From Tritrichomonas foetus (taxonomy: Eukaryota > Parabasalia > Tritrichomonadida > Tritrichomonadidae), in assembly GCA_001839685.1 (NCBI GenBank), contig MLAK01000577.1:37754-101753 (forward strand): a DNA stretch of 64,000 bases, written 5' to 3'. Below the pieces are notes generated by a model that worked only from the letters and a program-made list of their open reading frames with translations, did no database searches and had not been told where the DNA came from. Of the stretch, positions 40,242 to 49,871 are shown in pieces; position 1 is the stretch's first letter; every line of letters starts with the position of its first letter. The translations under genes were made by a program, and so were the position numbers.

Positions 40242-41327
40242 ATGGATTTAGATTCTGTTTTTCAAAATCAAGCGGAGTATTTAGTCAAGAAAGCCACTTC
40301 TGGCCCTTCAGGTACACCAGATTGGAGTACAATAATTCGAATTCTTGGAATTATCGATTCTTCTGCCATCACTATCCCAGTTTTTATCAACATTATTTGC
40401 AAATATCTTGCACGTGGAAAGAAAGGTGTATCACTTAATTGTCTTGTTTTGATCGACGCTTTATTTAAGAACTCCAAACGCCAGCAATTAACCATGCTTC
40501 AATCGCCACAATTATTACAGCAATTAAACAGCCCGATTATCCAAAAAAATCCAGAATTGCACAATTTTATGTATAAGTCGGCACCATCCTGGGTTTCAAG
40601 CTGCGCCTCACAGAATTGTCTCGATCAATATTTCGCATCATGGCAAGAATCAATTTGCCGTTCACAATATGTTCCCAAAATGACTGACCAAATTAAAAAG
40701 AAACTTAGTTCAGACATAGATGCTGCTCTCGAAGTTCTGATTATGTTCTCGCAATGCTTAATCACTTCATTTGTTGATGGAGGAACCCCAGATGACCCCC
40801 TTCTGCGAGAGATCATGCCTAACATTCGAGAGATAGCCAGAAGAACAGCTGAACTTGAGCCGACAGTAATTGATAAAAGCATTCGTGCTGCAATTTTGGC
40901 TGAAAAACAATTTTGTGAATTCTGCCAGCAGACCATGCTCGAATACAAAAAGACAAGGAAGGTTGATACAAATTCTGTCATAATTGCTCTCACGAAAGCT
41001 CAAAATTCCGTAAGGAAGCATTTGAATGGTGACCAAAATGGAAAGCAAAAGGATAAGAAAAGAATTCCGCCAAGGCGTCGTGGGCAGCCCTTCGATGAAA
41101 TGTCAGTCGAGGATTTCTTCAAAAAATTCGATAAAATTAAAAATGCTTCAGGTGGTTCCTCTCAACAACAATATGCAACACAACAACAACAACAACAACA
41201 GAATAAGCATGAATTAGATTTACTTGATTTGGGTGATGGTCTCATAAATAATGGAAATAACACGAACCAACAGGCATCGCAGGCATCACAAGCGGATGAT
41301 TTAATTGACTCTTTGATTCAGATATAG
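40242..41327 (+). CDS. VHS/ENTH-type trafficking adaptor with clathrin box
   Basis: 361 aa from the ATG at 40242; the frame is open 90 bp further upstream but has no ATG there. Residues about 1-145 form an all-helical VHS/ENTH-like domain (AEYLVKKATSGPSGTPDWSTI, helix pairs, KGVSLNCLVLIDALFKN). Residues about 150-265 form a GAT-like helical bundle. A basic linker (KKRIPPRRRGQP), a Gln run (314-320) and a C-terminal LDLLDLGDGL follow; LLDLGD (327-332) matches the clathrin-box consensus. This is the layout of TOM1/GGA/Hse1-type adaptors that sort ubiquitinated cargo at endosomes or the Golgi. VHS versus ANTH/ENTH cannot be settled here. Confidence 0.72.
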   Translation: MDLDSVFQNQAEYLVKKATSGPSGTPDWSTIIRILGIIDSSAITIPVFINIICKYLARGKKGVSLNCLVLIDALFKNSKRQQLTMLQSPQLLQQLNSPIIQKNPELHNFMYKSAPSWVSSCASQNCLDQYFASWQESICRSQYVPKMTDQIKKKLSSDIDAALEVLIMFSQCLITSFVDGGTPDDPLLREIMPNIREIARRTAELEPTVIDKSIRAAILAEKQFCEFCQQTMLEYKKTRKVDTNSVIIALTKAQNSVRKHLNGDQNGKQKDKKRIPPRRRGQPFDEMSVEDFFKKFDKIKNASGGSSQQQYATQQQQQQQNKHELDLLDLGDGLINNGNNTNQQASQASQADDLIDSLIQI

Positions 41328-41891
41328 GCTATACAATACATATAAATAAACTTTGTTTTATCTTAAGATATTATTCATGATTAAATATTATTCTCTATCT
41401 TTTTGTGTTAAATAAATTTAGTGATTTCAATCCACTTTCAAAAATTACTCTTCTATATTCTAATCTTTCTGATCTTATGACGAGAATGATAATTTTGGAA
41501 TGATTATCTGCAAACTGAATCATTTCAATGAATTTTGAGTTATGAATTTATATTTTCGTCATTAACGATATCGCAATCATTGTGCTAAATAATCATTCAT
41601 TTAATTCACTTCAGAAAATTTTTTTCTGAAAAATTGAGAAATACAGAAAAAGTGTACGTTAAAAAATTCACTTCAAACTTCATTCACACTTCCCAACTTC
41701 CTAACCTCAGTACGAAGATCAATTCATTGAACTGTGAAGCTGCTCCACATTGTAAAACTTTCAACAATCAACAAAAGGAAAAGACAGAACCAGAATTATA
41801 AAAAAAACAATATTTATGCCGAATATATTTCTTTATGGCAGAAACGATAGTTGATACTAGTTTTTTATAGAATTTTTTTAAGGACAAATGA
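41328..41891. other. Convergent intergenic region with orphan promoter-like words
   Basis: No open frame. Although both flanking genes end here, it holds TAACGATATCG (41573-41583) and GTACGTTAA (41654-41662), words otherwise seen before genes. A GC-richer patch follows (41680-41760). A short non-coding transcript is possible. Confidence 0.35.
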
Positions 41892-42665
41892 TTATATAGG
41901 ACGATTCATTAACAATTGGAGGTCGAGTCGGTTCTGAGCAAGCGATTTGACGGGCATTTCCCTTTTCTCCACAAAAGGGGGCATTGCCATCACAAAGCCA
42001 TTTGAAATGACGTTGAGTGTCGAAACGGCGTTGGTCAGAAGCTCATTTTGAGCTGGCGAGAAGCATTCGGAAGAAGAATCCGAAGATTTACTCTTTGGCT
42101 TCCTTCCTCTCTTTCTCATCGCCGGCTCGCCTCTTGCTATCCTCTCTATTCTGCGTTTCAGGGAACTATTCCATCTATTTTTCACACAATTATCTGTTCT
42201 TCCCTCAAAGAAAGAAGCTATCATCGTCCACTGGTTTCCAAACTGTCTGTGCAATTCAATGAGCTTCTGGTCTTCTTCTTCCGTCCAGTGAACTTTTGCG
42301 ACCGTCGGAGAAAGATGATTCGTCCACCTCTCTCGGCACTGCTTTCCGATACGGCCAGGCAGCATTGAGGCGAGCTTGACCCAGTTCTTTGGACCGTTTT
42401 GCTTCACGAAATTGATGATCATCTCATCTTCTTCTCGTGTCCACGATCCTTTAACCAAATGTGGATTTAAAACTTTGCCCCATCGTCCAGCAATTTGTTG
42501 TGCTGTCTTTCCAGGGAAACAAGCGACAAGTGAACACCATGGCGGTGATGGTGTCTGCTTCATGATTTGGGTAAGCTTTTGGTCTTCGAGTGGTGTCCAA
42601 ATGATGCTTTGTGTTTGATTGCGGCTACGTGTTGGTGCAAGAGCAAGTGATGATGAGAGTTCCAT
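41892..42665 (-). CDS. R1R2R3 Myb transcription factor
   Basis: 257 aa with three Myb repeats: R1 about 22-67 (IIWTPLEDQKL...IAGRWGKVL), R2 about 73-119 (GSWTREEDEMI...QCRERWTNHL), R3 about 125-170 (VHWTEEEDQKL...CVKNRWNSSL). R2 and R3 recognition helices are well conserved (K..CRERW.N.L, D.CVKNRWNS), so DNA binding to AAC-containing sites is expected. A basic nuclear signal RKRGRKPKSK (184-193) follows. In T. vaginalis, Myb proteins control adhesin and iron-responsive promoters through such sites. On the coding strand the ATG is preceded by TCTCAT, so the 5' leader may be only a few bases. Confidence 0.92.
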   Translation of the reverse strand: MELSSSLALAPTRSRNQTQSIIWTPLEDQKLTQIMKQTPSPPWCSLVACFPGKTAQQIAGRWGKVLNPHLVKGSWTREEDEMIINFVKQNGPKNWVKLASMLPGRIGKQCRERWTNHLSPTVAKVHWTEEEDQKLIELHRQFGNQWTMIASFFEGRTDNCVKNRWNSSLKRRIERIARGEPAMRKRGRKPKSKSSDSSSECFSPAQNELLTNAVSTLNVISNGFVMAMPPFVEKREMPVKSLAQNRLDLQLLMNRPI

Positions 42666-43037
42666 ATGAGAAGTGGTGTACGTTTAAATAAGATTTTCAT
42701 TCATTTCATAAATCAAACGCATGAAATAAACCATTTAAAACTTCCATTTTTTCAGTGCGTTTTGAATTATTTTGCATGAAATGTGATATGAATTAAACCG
42801 AAAATGATGACATGTCATGTGAATCAAACGGAAAAAACATGAAATGTTATATGAAACTAACGCAAAAAATTCAATGTAAGAGAATTTTGTGAAAGGCGTT
42901 TTACAAATGTTTAGAATTTCGTCCTTTAGAAATAAAAATTCTTTTTGAAAACGTAGTCAATTATTTCATTGTTTTTCAAAGAAAACCATTTAAAGTGATT
43001 TGAATGTTTTACTTCTTATGAATTTTCAAAAGTCGTT
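42666..43037. other. Intergenic, no gene seen
   Basis: About 370 bp between co-directional minus-strand genes, AT-rich. A repeated phrase, (G)AAATGTGATATGAA / GAAATGTTATATGAAA with nearby AACGGAAAA / AACGCAAAA, occurs twice around 42780-42875. No other structure noted. Confidence 0.5.
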
Positions 43038-43640
43038 TTAGCATCTACATTCACTTTTCCGTAAAACTTCTGCACCTGTCTTGACTGATGGTCCTTGGAG
43101 TGCAGATACTTCAAATGATATGCTCGAAAGAACTTCACATCGATCTGTGATTTCTTTCAACAGAATATCAAGGCCAATCCTTGTTTTTGCTGAAAGTTCA
43201 CAAAAGAAAACTGCTCCTATCTCTTCTGCTTGCTTTTCCCCTTCTGACATTGGAATTGCCCTTTCTTTTTCAAGATCACTTTTATTTCCCACCAGGAACA
43301 GCTGTGTGTTCTCTGGTCCTTTATCCTTTATTATTTCTGCCCATTTCTTCAATCCATTGAATGAATCTCGTGATGAAATGTCATACATTAGAATCACAAA
43401 TGTTGCCCGTTGAAAATATAATGGAATGATATTTCTAAATCGTTCTTGTCCAGCAGTGTCCCATAATCCAATTTCATAATATGTCCCTTTATCATTTTGT
43501 AATGTAATGTTACAAAATGAACCACCCACTGTTGAAGTCATTTCTTCTTTAAATGAATCATTATCAAGTCTTTGAAAGATGCAGGTTTTCCCAACACCAG
43601 AGTCTCCAATAAGAACTGTTTTTATTTTGTTCATGATCAT
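43038..43640 (-). CDS. Rab-family small GTPase
   Basis: 200 aa. All G motifs are present: P-loop GDSGVGKT (12-19), WDTAGQE (60-66), NKSD (119-122), ELSAKT (148-153). Switch I reads TSTVGGSFCNI rather than the usual T(I)G(V)DF, so effector specificity may be unusual. RFRNIIPLYFQRA is a Rab-type switch II. The C-terminus ends KSECRC, a CxC double geranylgeranylation signal that anchors Rabs to membranes. It probably acts in vesicle trafficking; the subfamily is not assignable, as trichomonads have large lineage-specific Rab sets. A second ATG two codons in is an equally plausible start. An initiator-like TCATTA is upstream. Confidence 0.93.
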   Translation of the reverse strand: MIMNKIKTVLIGDSGVGKTCIFQRLDNDSFKEEMTSTVGGSFCNITLQNDKGTYYEIGLWDTAGQERFRNIIPLYFQRATFVILMYDISSRDSFNGLKKWAEIIKDKGPENTQLFLVGNKSDLEKERAIPMSEGEKQAEEIGAVFFCELSAKTRIGLDILLKEITDRCEVLSSISFEVSALQGPSVKTGAEVLRKSECRC

Positions 43641-44086
43641 TCTATTTTTTTAATGATGTGATTTTTCTAATTAAATATTTTGTTTAAATTTAATTTTTTG
43701 AATTTGTTCATATTTGTGAGTTCTTTTTTCCAGACGGTTTCTAGGCAATATTTTTGCATTAATTTATAAATGATTTTTGACCATTAGATATATCTTTATG
43801 TTATAATAAATTTGGAATAATTTCGTAAATCCAGAAACTAGTTACTTAAATAATTATCATGATATGAAAAAATATGGTTTTCCTAAAAATGACAAAAAAG
43901 AAGAAAAGAAAAATCTCGATGTTTGAGTTGCTCATCTCTCTATTTATTTTTTGTGTTATTTTGATGCTAGAAAATAATCAAAATCTAAATGAATTAATTT
44001 ATTTTATAATATTAACATGGGATTATATAGAAATAAGGAGTTAAGTATAGGCAAAATCAAGGATATCATCAACAATGATTTTGTCT
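43641..44086. other. Intergenic, no gene seen
   Basis: AT-rich spacer between minus-strand genes. Nothing recognised. Confidence 0.5.
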
Positions 44087-44503
44087 TCAATGTCTCCATT
44101 TCTTTAGATGGCCATCTTCAATAGCTGGTTCCAGAAAACCTCTAAAAAATATTTTCCCGTCATTTTTATATTCCCATCTCGCCCCATAGCCAGGATTACA
44201 TCTAATTTCAAATGCCTTTGTATCATGAGGAAGTGCAAAAACATTTAACCAGACATTATTTTCTATTATGTGGTCCAAACACCGAATTGCAGCATTATTT
44301 ATATGATCTGCTGTGCCAGATGAAATACCCCAGAATTTCGAAGAATCCCTAACAGAATGCTTTGAAAGAGCTCGTCCACCAACTGTCAATGGCTGTCCCT
44401 TATGCCTTTCATTAAATGCTTCATACAAAGATTGTGAATTCGGTGGTAAAATTGATCCATAAGCTGATGTTAGATATATTCAGAGAAGGATTATTTTTTT
44501 CAT
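44087..44503 (-). pseudogene. Small secreted protein with in-frame TGA in the signal peptide
   Basis: From ATG at 44503 the frame reads MKKIILL, then TGA (44482-44480), then IYLTSAYGSILPPNSQ and a well-formed domain to the stop at 44087 (138 codons including the TGA). The start looks like a signal peptide interrupted by one stop codon. The mature part contains YEAFNERHKGQPLTVGG, RALSKHSVRD, LNVFALPHDTKAFEIR, NPGYGARWEY and a final FFRGFLEPAIEDGHLKKWRH. I recall similar motifs in conserved uncharacterised proteins of fungi and protists but cannot name the family. Either a recently inactivated gene, a base error, or stop readthrough. There is no downstream ATG before the conserved part, so re-initiation would lose most of it. 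Confidence 0.6.
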
Positions 44504-44839
44504 TGTTTTTCAAGTTGTATTTATCATCCTATATATACATATATCGATATATATTTCATTATTAAAATATGAATGAATTACAAATAGATTTAGAATTTTG
44601 ATCAATAATTCTTCTTAAAACAACTCATATCAAATATTAAAAAAAAAAAATCAAAATTCTTCAATTGTTAATGTTTTGATTGTCACAATTAAAATAAAAA
44701 AATGTGAATAAATGATATATGATGTGAATGCATATCTGGGCGTAACATTATATTTCAGATATACTGTGAAAATAAACGAAAATGATAGAATTATAAAAAA
44801 TATGACATAAAATACATTGAAAAACACATCAAAAAATAA
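44504..44839. other. Intergenic, no gene seen
   Basis: AT-rich, with a short (AT)n-like stretch (44531-44555). Nothing recognised. Confidence 0.5.
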
Positions 44840-45229
44840 TCAATAAAGCATACATCCTGTTGTTCGTCTGATTCCAAGTAAAACTCGAATACCATGTAAA
44901 CCAATTTTTGTTAAAAATGAATGAATACTCTGAATATTAGATAAATCAACATCGTTAAGATCAGAAATATGATTTTTCATAAAGTCATTTAACATTTCTG
45001 CTGTTTCATCAGATTTAATTTGTGGGAATGGTATTGGATATATTATGTTTCCATTATTCTTGAAATGTAATAAATTTTCGATTATCCCATAAAATAATGG
45101 TCTGTTTTTTGTAATTGGACTATTATCCAATAAAAGTGGTTTAATTTCATTGAACTCTTCAAATAGATTCAGAGGAGCTTCCTGAATAGCTTTGCGAAAA
45201 ATCAAAATCAGGTGAAATTCTTCATTCAT
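44840..45229 (-). CDS. Small hypothetical protein
   Basis: 129 aa, not recognised. Mixed helical composition, no signal peptide or membrane segment: NEEFHLILIFRKAIQEAPLN, a middle part PLFYGIIENLLHFKNN, and a basic C-terminus GIRVLLGIRRTTGC. The coding strand has TCATTTTTC directly before the ATG, fitting a trichomonad initiator with an 8-9 base leader, which supports expression. It lies between a broken secreted-protein gene and an ankyrin gene on the same strand, so it could also be a relic of a longer ankyrin-type protein whose repeats were lost. No function proposed. Confidence 0.4.
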   Translation of the reverse strand: MNEEFHLILIFRKAIQEAPLNLFEEFNEIKPLLLDNSPITKNRPLFYGIIENLLHFKNNGNIIYPIPFPQIKSDETAEMLNDFMKNHISDLNDVDLSNIQSIHSFLTKIGLHGIRVLLGIRRTTGCMLY

Positions 45230-45915
45230 GAAAAATGATTATTTGAATGAATTTTGATCGTTAGAATTCAGAATAATTCTGCCTCTTTTCAAATTTGAAT
45301 GATATGACTTAACTTTCGTTAACTAGCTTCATATCTATTTTAAATATGATAAAGGGCGTTGATCAACTCTTGAAAAATAAATTGTCTTAATCCCAATTGA
45401 ATCTCAAGATACTGGCCAACAATCTTAATGAGATATTTTCATCGGAAAAATTAATCCAATCCACTCACTTGCGTGGATTTATTGACATCGAATAATCCCC
45501 ACATATGAAAAAATATGAATGTTAAAAGAGGTTTCATTCAAATTTCTAGAGAATGAAAAGAATTCACTTTGACAAATCAACCTATATGTTCCAAATTGGA
45601 TTTGTGAAGAGTGGAAAAATGTTTTCTCAAATCATTTTCATACCTATAAATATCTATTTATCTATCTATCTATATATATATATATTGTTCTTATTCATTC
45701 TATTGGAATTCATTAATTGAAATGAATTTTCCAAAAACTCAATTTTGTATTTTTGGCTCTTTAAAAAAAGGAAATAAATGAGTAATATAAACATAATTTT
45801 GATCTTAAAAAATAAATAAATAAAATAAAATAAAAAAAGTAAAAACAGTTTCAACTTAAAATAAGTCAAGGAAAATGAAAGAAATTCCTTAATCAATTCT
45901 ATAACGTAGAATATA
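45230..45915. other. Intergenic, no gene seen
   Basis: AT-rich spacer. Contains a (TCTA)n then (TA)n microsatellite at about 45657-45685 and an A-rich tract near 45807-45840. Confidence 0.55.
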
Positions 45916-47898
45916 TTATTCTAAATCATTTATTCGTTGAAAAATCAATTGATAAATTTCTTGACTTGTTGAAGAAGGATGTAATTCACTAAATGTTTTG
46001 GAAATTTGAAGAGGTGTCTTATCACCTTTTTTCTTGTGAAAATCAACATCATTTCTTGAACACAAAAATTTAACAACTTCTAAATTCTGAAATAGTATTG
46101 CACAAATTAATGGAGTATCACCATCTTTGCTTGAATGATTCATATCAATTGAAGGATGTTCACATAAAATTTTAAATGCATTAAAACTTGTTTGTGCTGC
46201 AAAATGAAGGGGTGTATATCCAATATTGTTTTCTGCGTTCACATCAATTGTATCCAAAGAACAAAAATATTCTACAAGATCGCAATCACAATTCTTAACA
46301 GCAATATGAAGTGGCGTAATTCCTCCATTTTCTGCTTTTGCATTCACATCAACATTTTGAACAGCACTCTGATTACAAACAGTATCTTGCATTTTAGTAT
46401 CAATTTTATCATTATTTTGATTATTAGTTTTATGTTGTATTAATGAGCATATAAATTTGATTATTTCACTACTATGATAAGATGTAGCCAGATGAAGAGG
46501 GGTCCATCCAACACCAATCGATTTGGAATTAATGTCAATTCCATCAATCTGACAGAGAAATTTCAATAATTCAATTCGTCCAAAATTCACACACGTATAT
46601 AAAATAGTCTCGGATTCAATTCCACGAATATTTGGATTTTCTCGGAGTGAAAAAACTGATTCTGTGAATGCTTTTAAGTTATTGAATCTCACACTTGCAC
46701 TCAAAGATTCATAATTATAATTGATTCCTAAAGTTTCATGCAAATAATCAAGAATTTGATTTTGATGATATCGTACTGCCATACAAAGTGAAATTTCATT
46801 GTACGAATTCGGTATTTTTTGCTCAATCATATGAATAATTTCATAATTTCCACCAGCAATTGCAAATCTTGGTGAATAATCATCTTTTATTATTGCATCA
46901 TTTATAAATAAAAATTTAAAAATATTGAAAGAGCCCATCATCATCGAATATTCAATGAAAGTTGGATTTGAATAAGGAAAATAGAATTCTTGAGATTCAC
47001 TTAAGTGAACTCTTCCATTTATTGAGGTGTTAGTTGATGCAAGAAATGTTTGGAATTCTGAAACATCATCATGATCAATAATTGTAGCAATTTTATCAAT
47101 ATTATATAAAATTTGTTCATTCTTTTTGAAATTTCTTAATTCTTCATATTTATTGAAGTCAAAAGTATCATCTTCTTGATCGTTGTTATCAATGGTGTTA
47201 TCTTCGTTAAAGTTAGATGTGTCGTATTGCAGATCATTAATATCACTTTTGGATTTATTTTTTGAATTTACGTTATTAGTATATAAAACTCGGCTGATCA
47301 GTTTTTCAATATCTTTCCTCTCTTTTCCGTTTCCTTTTTTGAGAAATTTTTCGTCCTTTTGAGCGAAAAAATCAGAAAGTTGATCATTTATTTCTTTAGC
47401 GAAAAATTCTATTGTTGGTTTGTCTATATAACTAATCTGAGATAAGGTTTTTTTATCAATTAGTCCTATTTTTATTAATTTTAAACGAACAATATTTTCC
47501 TGGAAAATTTCAAAAAAGAGATTTTCACTTGAAAAAAAGTTTTTGATGTTTTCTTGGAACTCTTCAGTGATTTGAATGTACAAATCAAACTTAGTTGGTC
47601 GAATATTTATTGCAGATGATAATGAATTGAGAAAAAAACTACAAAGTATTTTGTTTTCTAAGAACTTTTCTGATATTAAATATTCTATAAATGATCCAAT
47701 GTTGTCCTGCGAAAGGTCCATTAATCGTTCTTGTAGTTCAATGCGGGGTTGGAAATAGTCTTGATGTTGTTTAAGAAGGCGATCAATGTTCATGAAAATC
47801 TGTAGAATGATATCATACGATAATTTTTCAAGAAAATTGACAAGGTTCGTTTTCTTTTTTTCAAATAATCTGAAGATAATCGGTCGATTAATAGTCAT
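45916..47898 (-). CDS. DUF3447 and ankyrin-repeat protein
   Basis: 660 aa. The N-terminal part (1-260) is helical and acidic with an Asn/Asp-rich linker (about 205-245). Residues about 310-400 show the DUF3447-type pattern common in trichomonad ankyrin proteins (FIEYSMMMGSFNIFKFLFIND, FAIAGGNYEIIHMIEQ). Canonical ankyrin repeats follow to about residue 640: GWTPLHLATSYHSSEIIKF, GITPLHIAVKNCDCDLVEYF, GYTPLHFAAQTSFNAFKIL, GDTPLICAILFQNLEVVKFL, KTPLQIS. An insert of about 35 polar residues lies between two repeats. Function is likely protein-protein interaction; the family is hugely expanded in Trichomonas and Tritrichomonas. No signal peptide or membrane segment. Confidence 0.88.
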   Translation of the reverse strand: MTINRPIIFRLFEKKKTNLVNFLEKLSYDIILQIFMNIDRLLKQHQDYFQPRIELQERLMDLSQDNIGSFIEYLISEKFLENKILCSFFLNSLSSAINIRPTKFDLYIQITEEFQENIKNFFSSENLFFEIFQENIVRLKLIKIGLIDKKTLSQISYIDKPTIEFFAKEINDQLSDFFAQKDEKFLKKGNGKERKDIEKLISRVLYTNNVNSKNKSKSDINDLQYDTSNFNEDNTIDNNDQEDDTFDFNKYEELRNFKKNEQILYNIDKIATIIDHDDVSEFQTFLASTNTSINGRVHLSESQEFYFPYSNPTFIEYSMMMGSFNIFKFLFINDAIIKDDYSPRFAIAGGNYEIIHMIEQKIPNSYNEISLCMAVRYHQNQILDYLHETLGINYNYESLSASVRFNNLKAFTESVFSLRENPNIRGIESETILYTCVNFGRIELLKFLCQIDGIDINSKSIGVGWTPLHLATSYHSSEIIKFICSLIQHKTNNQNNDKIDTKMQDTVCNQSAVQNVDVNAKAENGGITPLHIAVKNCDCDLVEYFCSLDTIDVNAENNIGYTPLHFAAQTSFNAFKILCEHPSIDMNHSSKDGDTPLICAILFQNLEVVKFLCSRNDVDFHKKKGDKTPLQISKTFSELHPSSTSQEIYQLIFQRINDLE

Positions 47899-48407
47899 AT
47901 GATATCTTCCTCTAAATCTGATTTGATAAATAAATATCTCTCCAAAAATTGTAGAAAGCTATTAATGTTATTTCACTCTATATCTTAAAAGTAATCCCCT
48001 ATCATATCTTCGAAATGATATTGATTCGTTGATAGAAAAGGTCGATATTTCATTTAATTAATTAGAAATTAATTATCATTCTCGTAAATTTTACCCGAAA
48101 TCCTGGTATTTCATAGAAAGATTTCCATCCATCAACATTGTGTAACAATATGTTGAAATTCTTGCGAAGATGAATTTCTTGGATGTATTGTTTAAATAAT
48201 TTCATATTGCAATATGAAACACCAACATAATCAAAATCAGTGTCATGAAAAGAATAGATTTTTTCAAATAGCCACTTTTTGATAAGTAAAATTTGTCAAT
48301 GCCAGAATACTTTTGAATTGGAAGTCATTTTAAAGGTGAACTATTCTATCGTTCACGTCAAAAATGTCAACATTGGAGACCGTTTAAGCCAAATCACTCA
48401 TCCCAAC
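47899..48407. other. Divergent intergenic region with initiator-like site
   Basis: No gene. TCACTCATCCCAAC (48394-48407) directly precedes the next ATG and fits the TCA(Y)(W) initiator known from T. vaginalis, giving a leader of about 12 bases. The frame upstream of the ATG is open but has no ATG, so it is not coding. Confidence 0.5.
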
Positions 48408-49325
48408 ATGGATCCAAATAAGTGCGCTGAGCCAGATATTAGGGTTGGAATGCACATTGGACATTACGTAGTTGGAAACTTACTTCAATCGACTCGCAAT
48501 TCTTTCGTTTTTTACGCAGATAACACAGATTCGGGAAAGAAGCTTGTTCTTAAACTTATAAGGAAACAGAATGTCAGTGTCGATCTCTACGAGCAAGAAA
48601 CATACAACATGACACTTTTCAGCCATCCGAACTTGATGAGTGGATTTGACCCATTCGATACCGAAAGATTTCGTGGCTATTTCATGGAGTATGCAGACAT
48701 GGGCGATCTTCTCGATTTCCTTCTCGATAATCCGCGCTTTGAAGAGAACTACGCCAGACAAATCGCTAATCAAATGATTCAATCAATTTATTTTCTTCAT
48801 GCGCAAGGCTTTGTTCACCGCGACATCAAACCAGAGAACTTTTTCTTAAAAGCAGATGGTGTTGTTCCCCTTGTAATGCTAGCAGATTTTGGATATACAA
48901 AACAGCTTTCTGAAGGTGAATTATTCCCTGGTAATTCACCTCTTGGCTCAGCACCATATATGGCACCAGAAATTCTTTCTTGGCAGCCCTACGGAGCCCC
49001 TGTTGATATGTGGGCTTTTGGAGTGTCGCTTTTCTGTCTTCTCACAAAAAGAACGCCTTTCCCAGATCCACGCGATCGATCATTCGTTAATTGCGTAGTA
49101 ACAGGAAACTACATTCGTGAGCTTCTTGATGATTGTTCAGATCTCGCCAAAGACCTCATTGACAGGTGCCTCACTGTGGACCCATCAGCGAGAATTACAG
49201 CCTATGAAGCACTTTCGCATCCATGGTTCATGCAATCGCTCGAAGCAAACGCGAAAGAGCAAATTTCATTCTGTGATGCTGTGTTCAATGACGCCGACGA
49301 GTTTGATGAAGGAATGGCTTTCTGA
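48408..49325 (+). CDS. CAMK-like protein kinase with degenerate glycine loop
   Basis: 305 aa from the ATG at 48408. Kinase domain about 18-285: VLKL lysine (K49), HRDIKPEN (137-144), ADFGYTKQL (DFG 160-162), APE (186-188), VDMWAFGVSLF and a final RITAYEALSHPWF. The glycine-rich loop is not canonical: YVVGNLLQSTRNSFVFYA keeps none of the usual GxGxxG after the first glycine. Catalytic Lys, HRD Asp and DFG Asp are all present, so activity is possible but ATP binding may differ. The C-terminal tail is short and acidic. The first plausible start is this ATG, with an initiator-like TCACTC 12 bases upstream. Confidence 0.88.
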   Translation: MDPNKCAEPDIRVGMHIGHYVVGNLLQSTRNSFVFYADNTDSGKKLVLKLIRKQNVSVDLYEQETYNMTLFSHPNLMSGFDPFDTERFRGYFMEYADMGDLLDFLLDNPRFEENYARQIANQMIQSIYFLHAQGFVHRDIKPENFFLKADGVVPLVMLADFGYTKQLSEGELFPGNSPLGSAPYMAPEILSWQPYGAPVDMWAFGVSLFCLLTKRTPFPDPRDRSFVNCVVTGNYIRELLDDCSDLAKDLIDRCLTVDPSARITAYEALSHPWFMQSLEANAKEQISFCDAVFNDADEFDEGMAF

Positions 49326-49377
49326 AACATTATTAGTTAGTTACATACTATCGGTTCTCAGGCAATAAATATAATAT

Positions 49378-49572
49378 CTATGAGAATTTGATTTTTTCTT
49401 CTTCTTCTTGGAGATTGGGCGATCTTTTTATGCATTTCAACACACTTCTCAATAGTTGTTTCTCTACATTGGCATACCCATAAATAATTTTTGCTTGTTG
49501 AGAATTTAGCATCTTTCCACCGATATTTTTTAGGGCTGATGTTGCTTTATCAAAAAAAAAAAATAATTTCAT
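49378..49572 (-). CDS. Possible small protein (64 aa), uncertain
   Basis: From ATG at 49572 the frame begins MKLFFFF across a 12-A run (49552-49563), then has protein-like content: DKATSALKNIGGKMLNSQQA, KIIYGYANVEKQLLRSVLKC, ending in an acidic tail. Not recognised. The homopolymer right at the start means a frameshift there would change the N-terminus. It sits only 52 bp beyond the stop of the convergent kinase gene. Could be a real short gene or a coincidence. Confidence 0.3.
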   Translation of the reverse strand: MKLFFFFDKATSALKNIGGKMLNSQQAKIIYGYANVEKQLLRSVLKCIKRSPNLQEEEEKIKFS

Positions 49573-49871
49573 TGAAAGCAAAATGGTGTGATTCGATTTC
49601 TTCAAAAATATTGGATTTCAGGTTAATACTTGAAAAATAAATACTTCTTATATCGAAAAATAATGCATCTAGAGAACAGATCCAATTTAGTGGTAATTAG
49701 ATAATATTCACGATTTCGTCCTGTTCGAATTGGAATAATTTAGGAATTTAAATAAAATAAGAAAGGATTTTTTATTGACAACATCTATAATACGGAAGCA
49801 TTTTCCCCAATTAGCATTTTTTTATCATGTATTTTGTTATAATGCACGAACGTTTTATTGATAATAGCTTA

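Noticed and set aside
45666..45896. 76-codon minus-strand hydrophobic frame
   Set aside because: AT-rich low-complexity sequence giving Phe/Leu/Ile runs.
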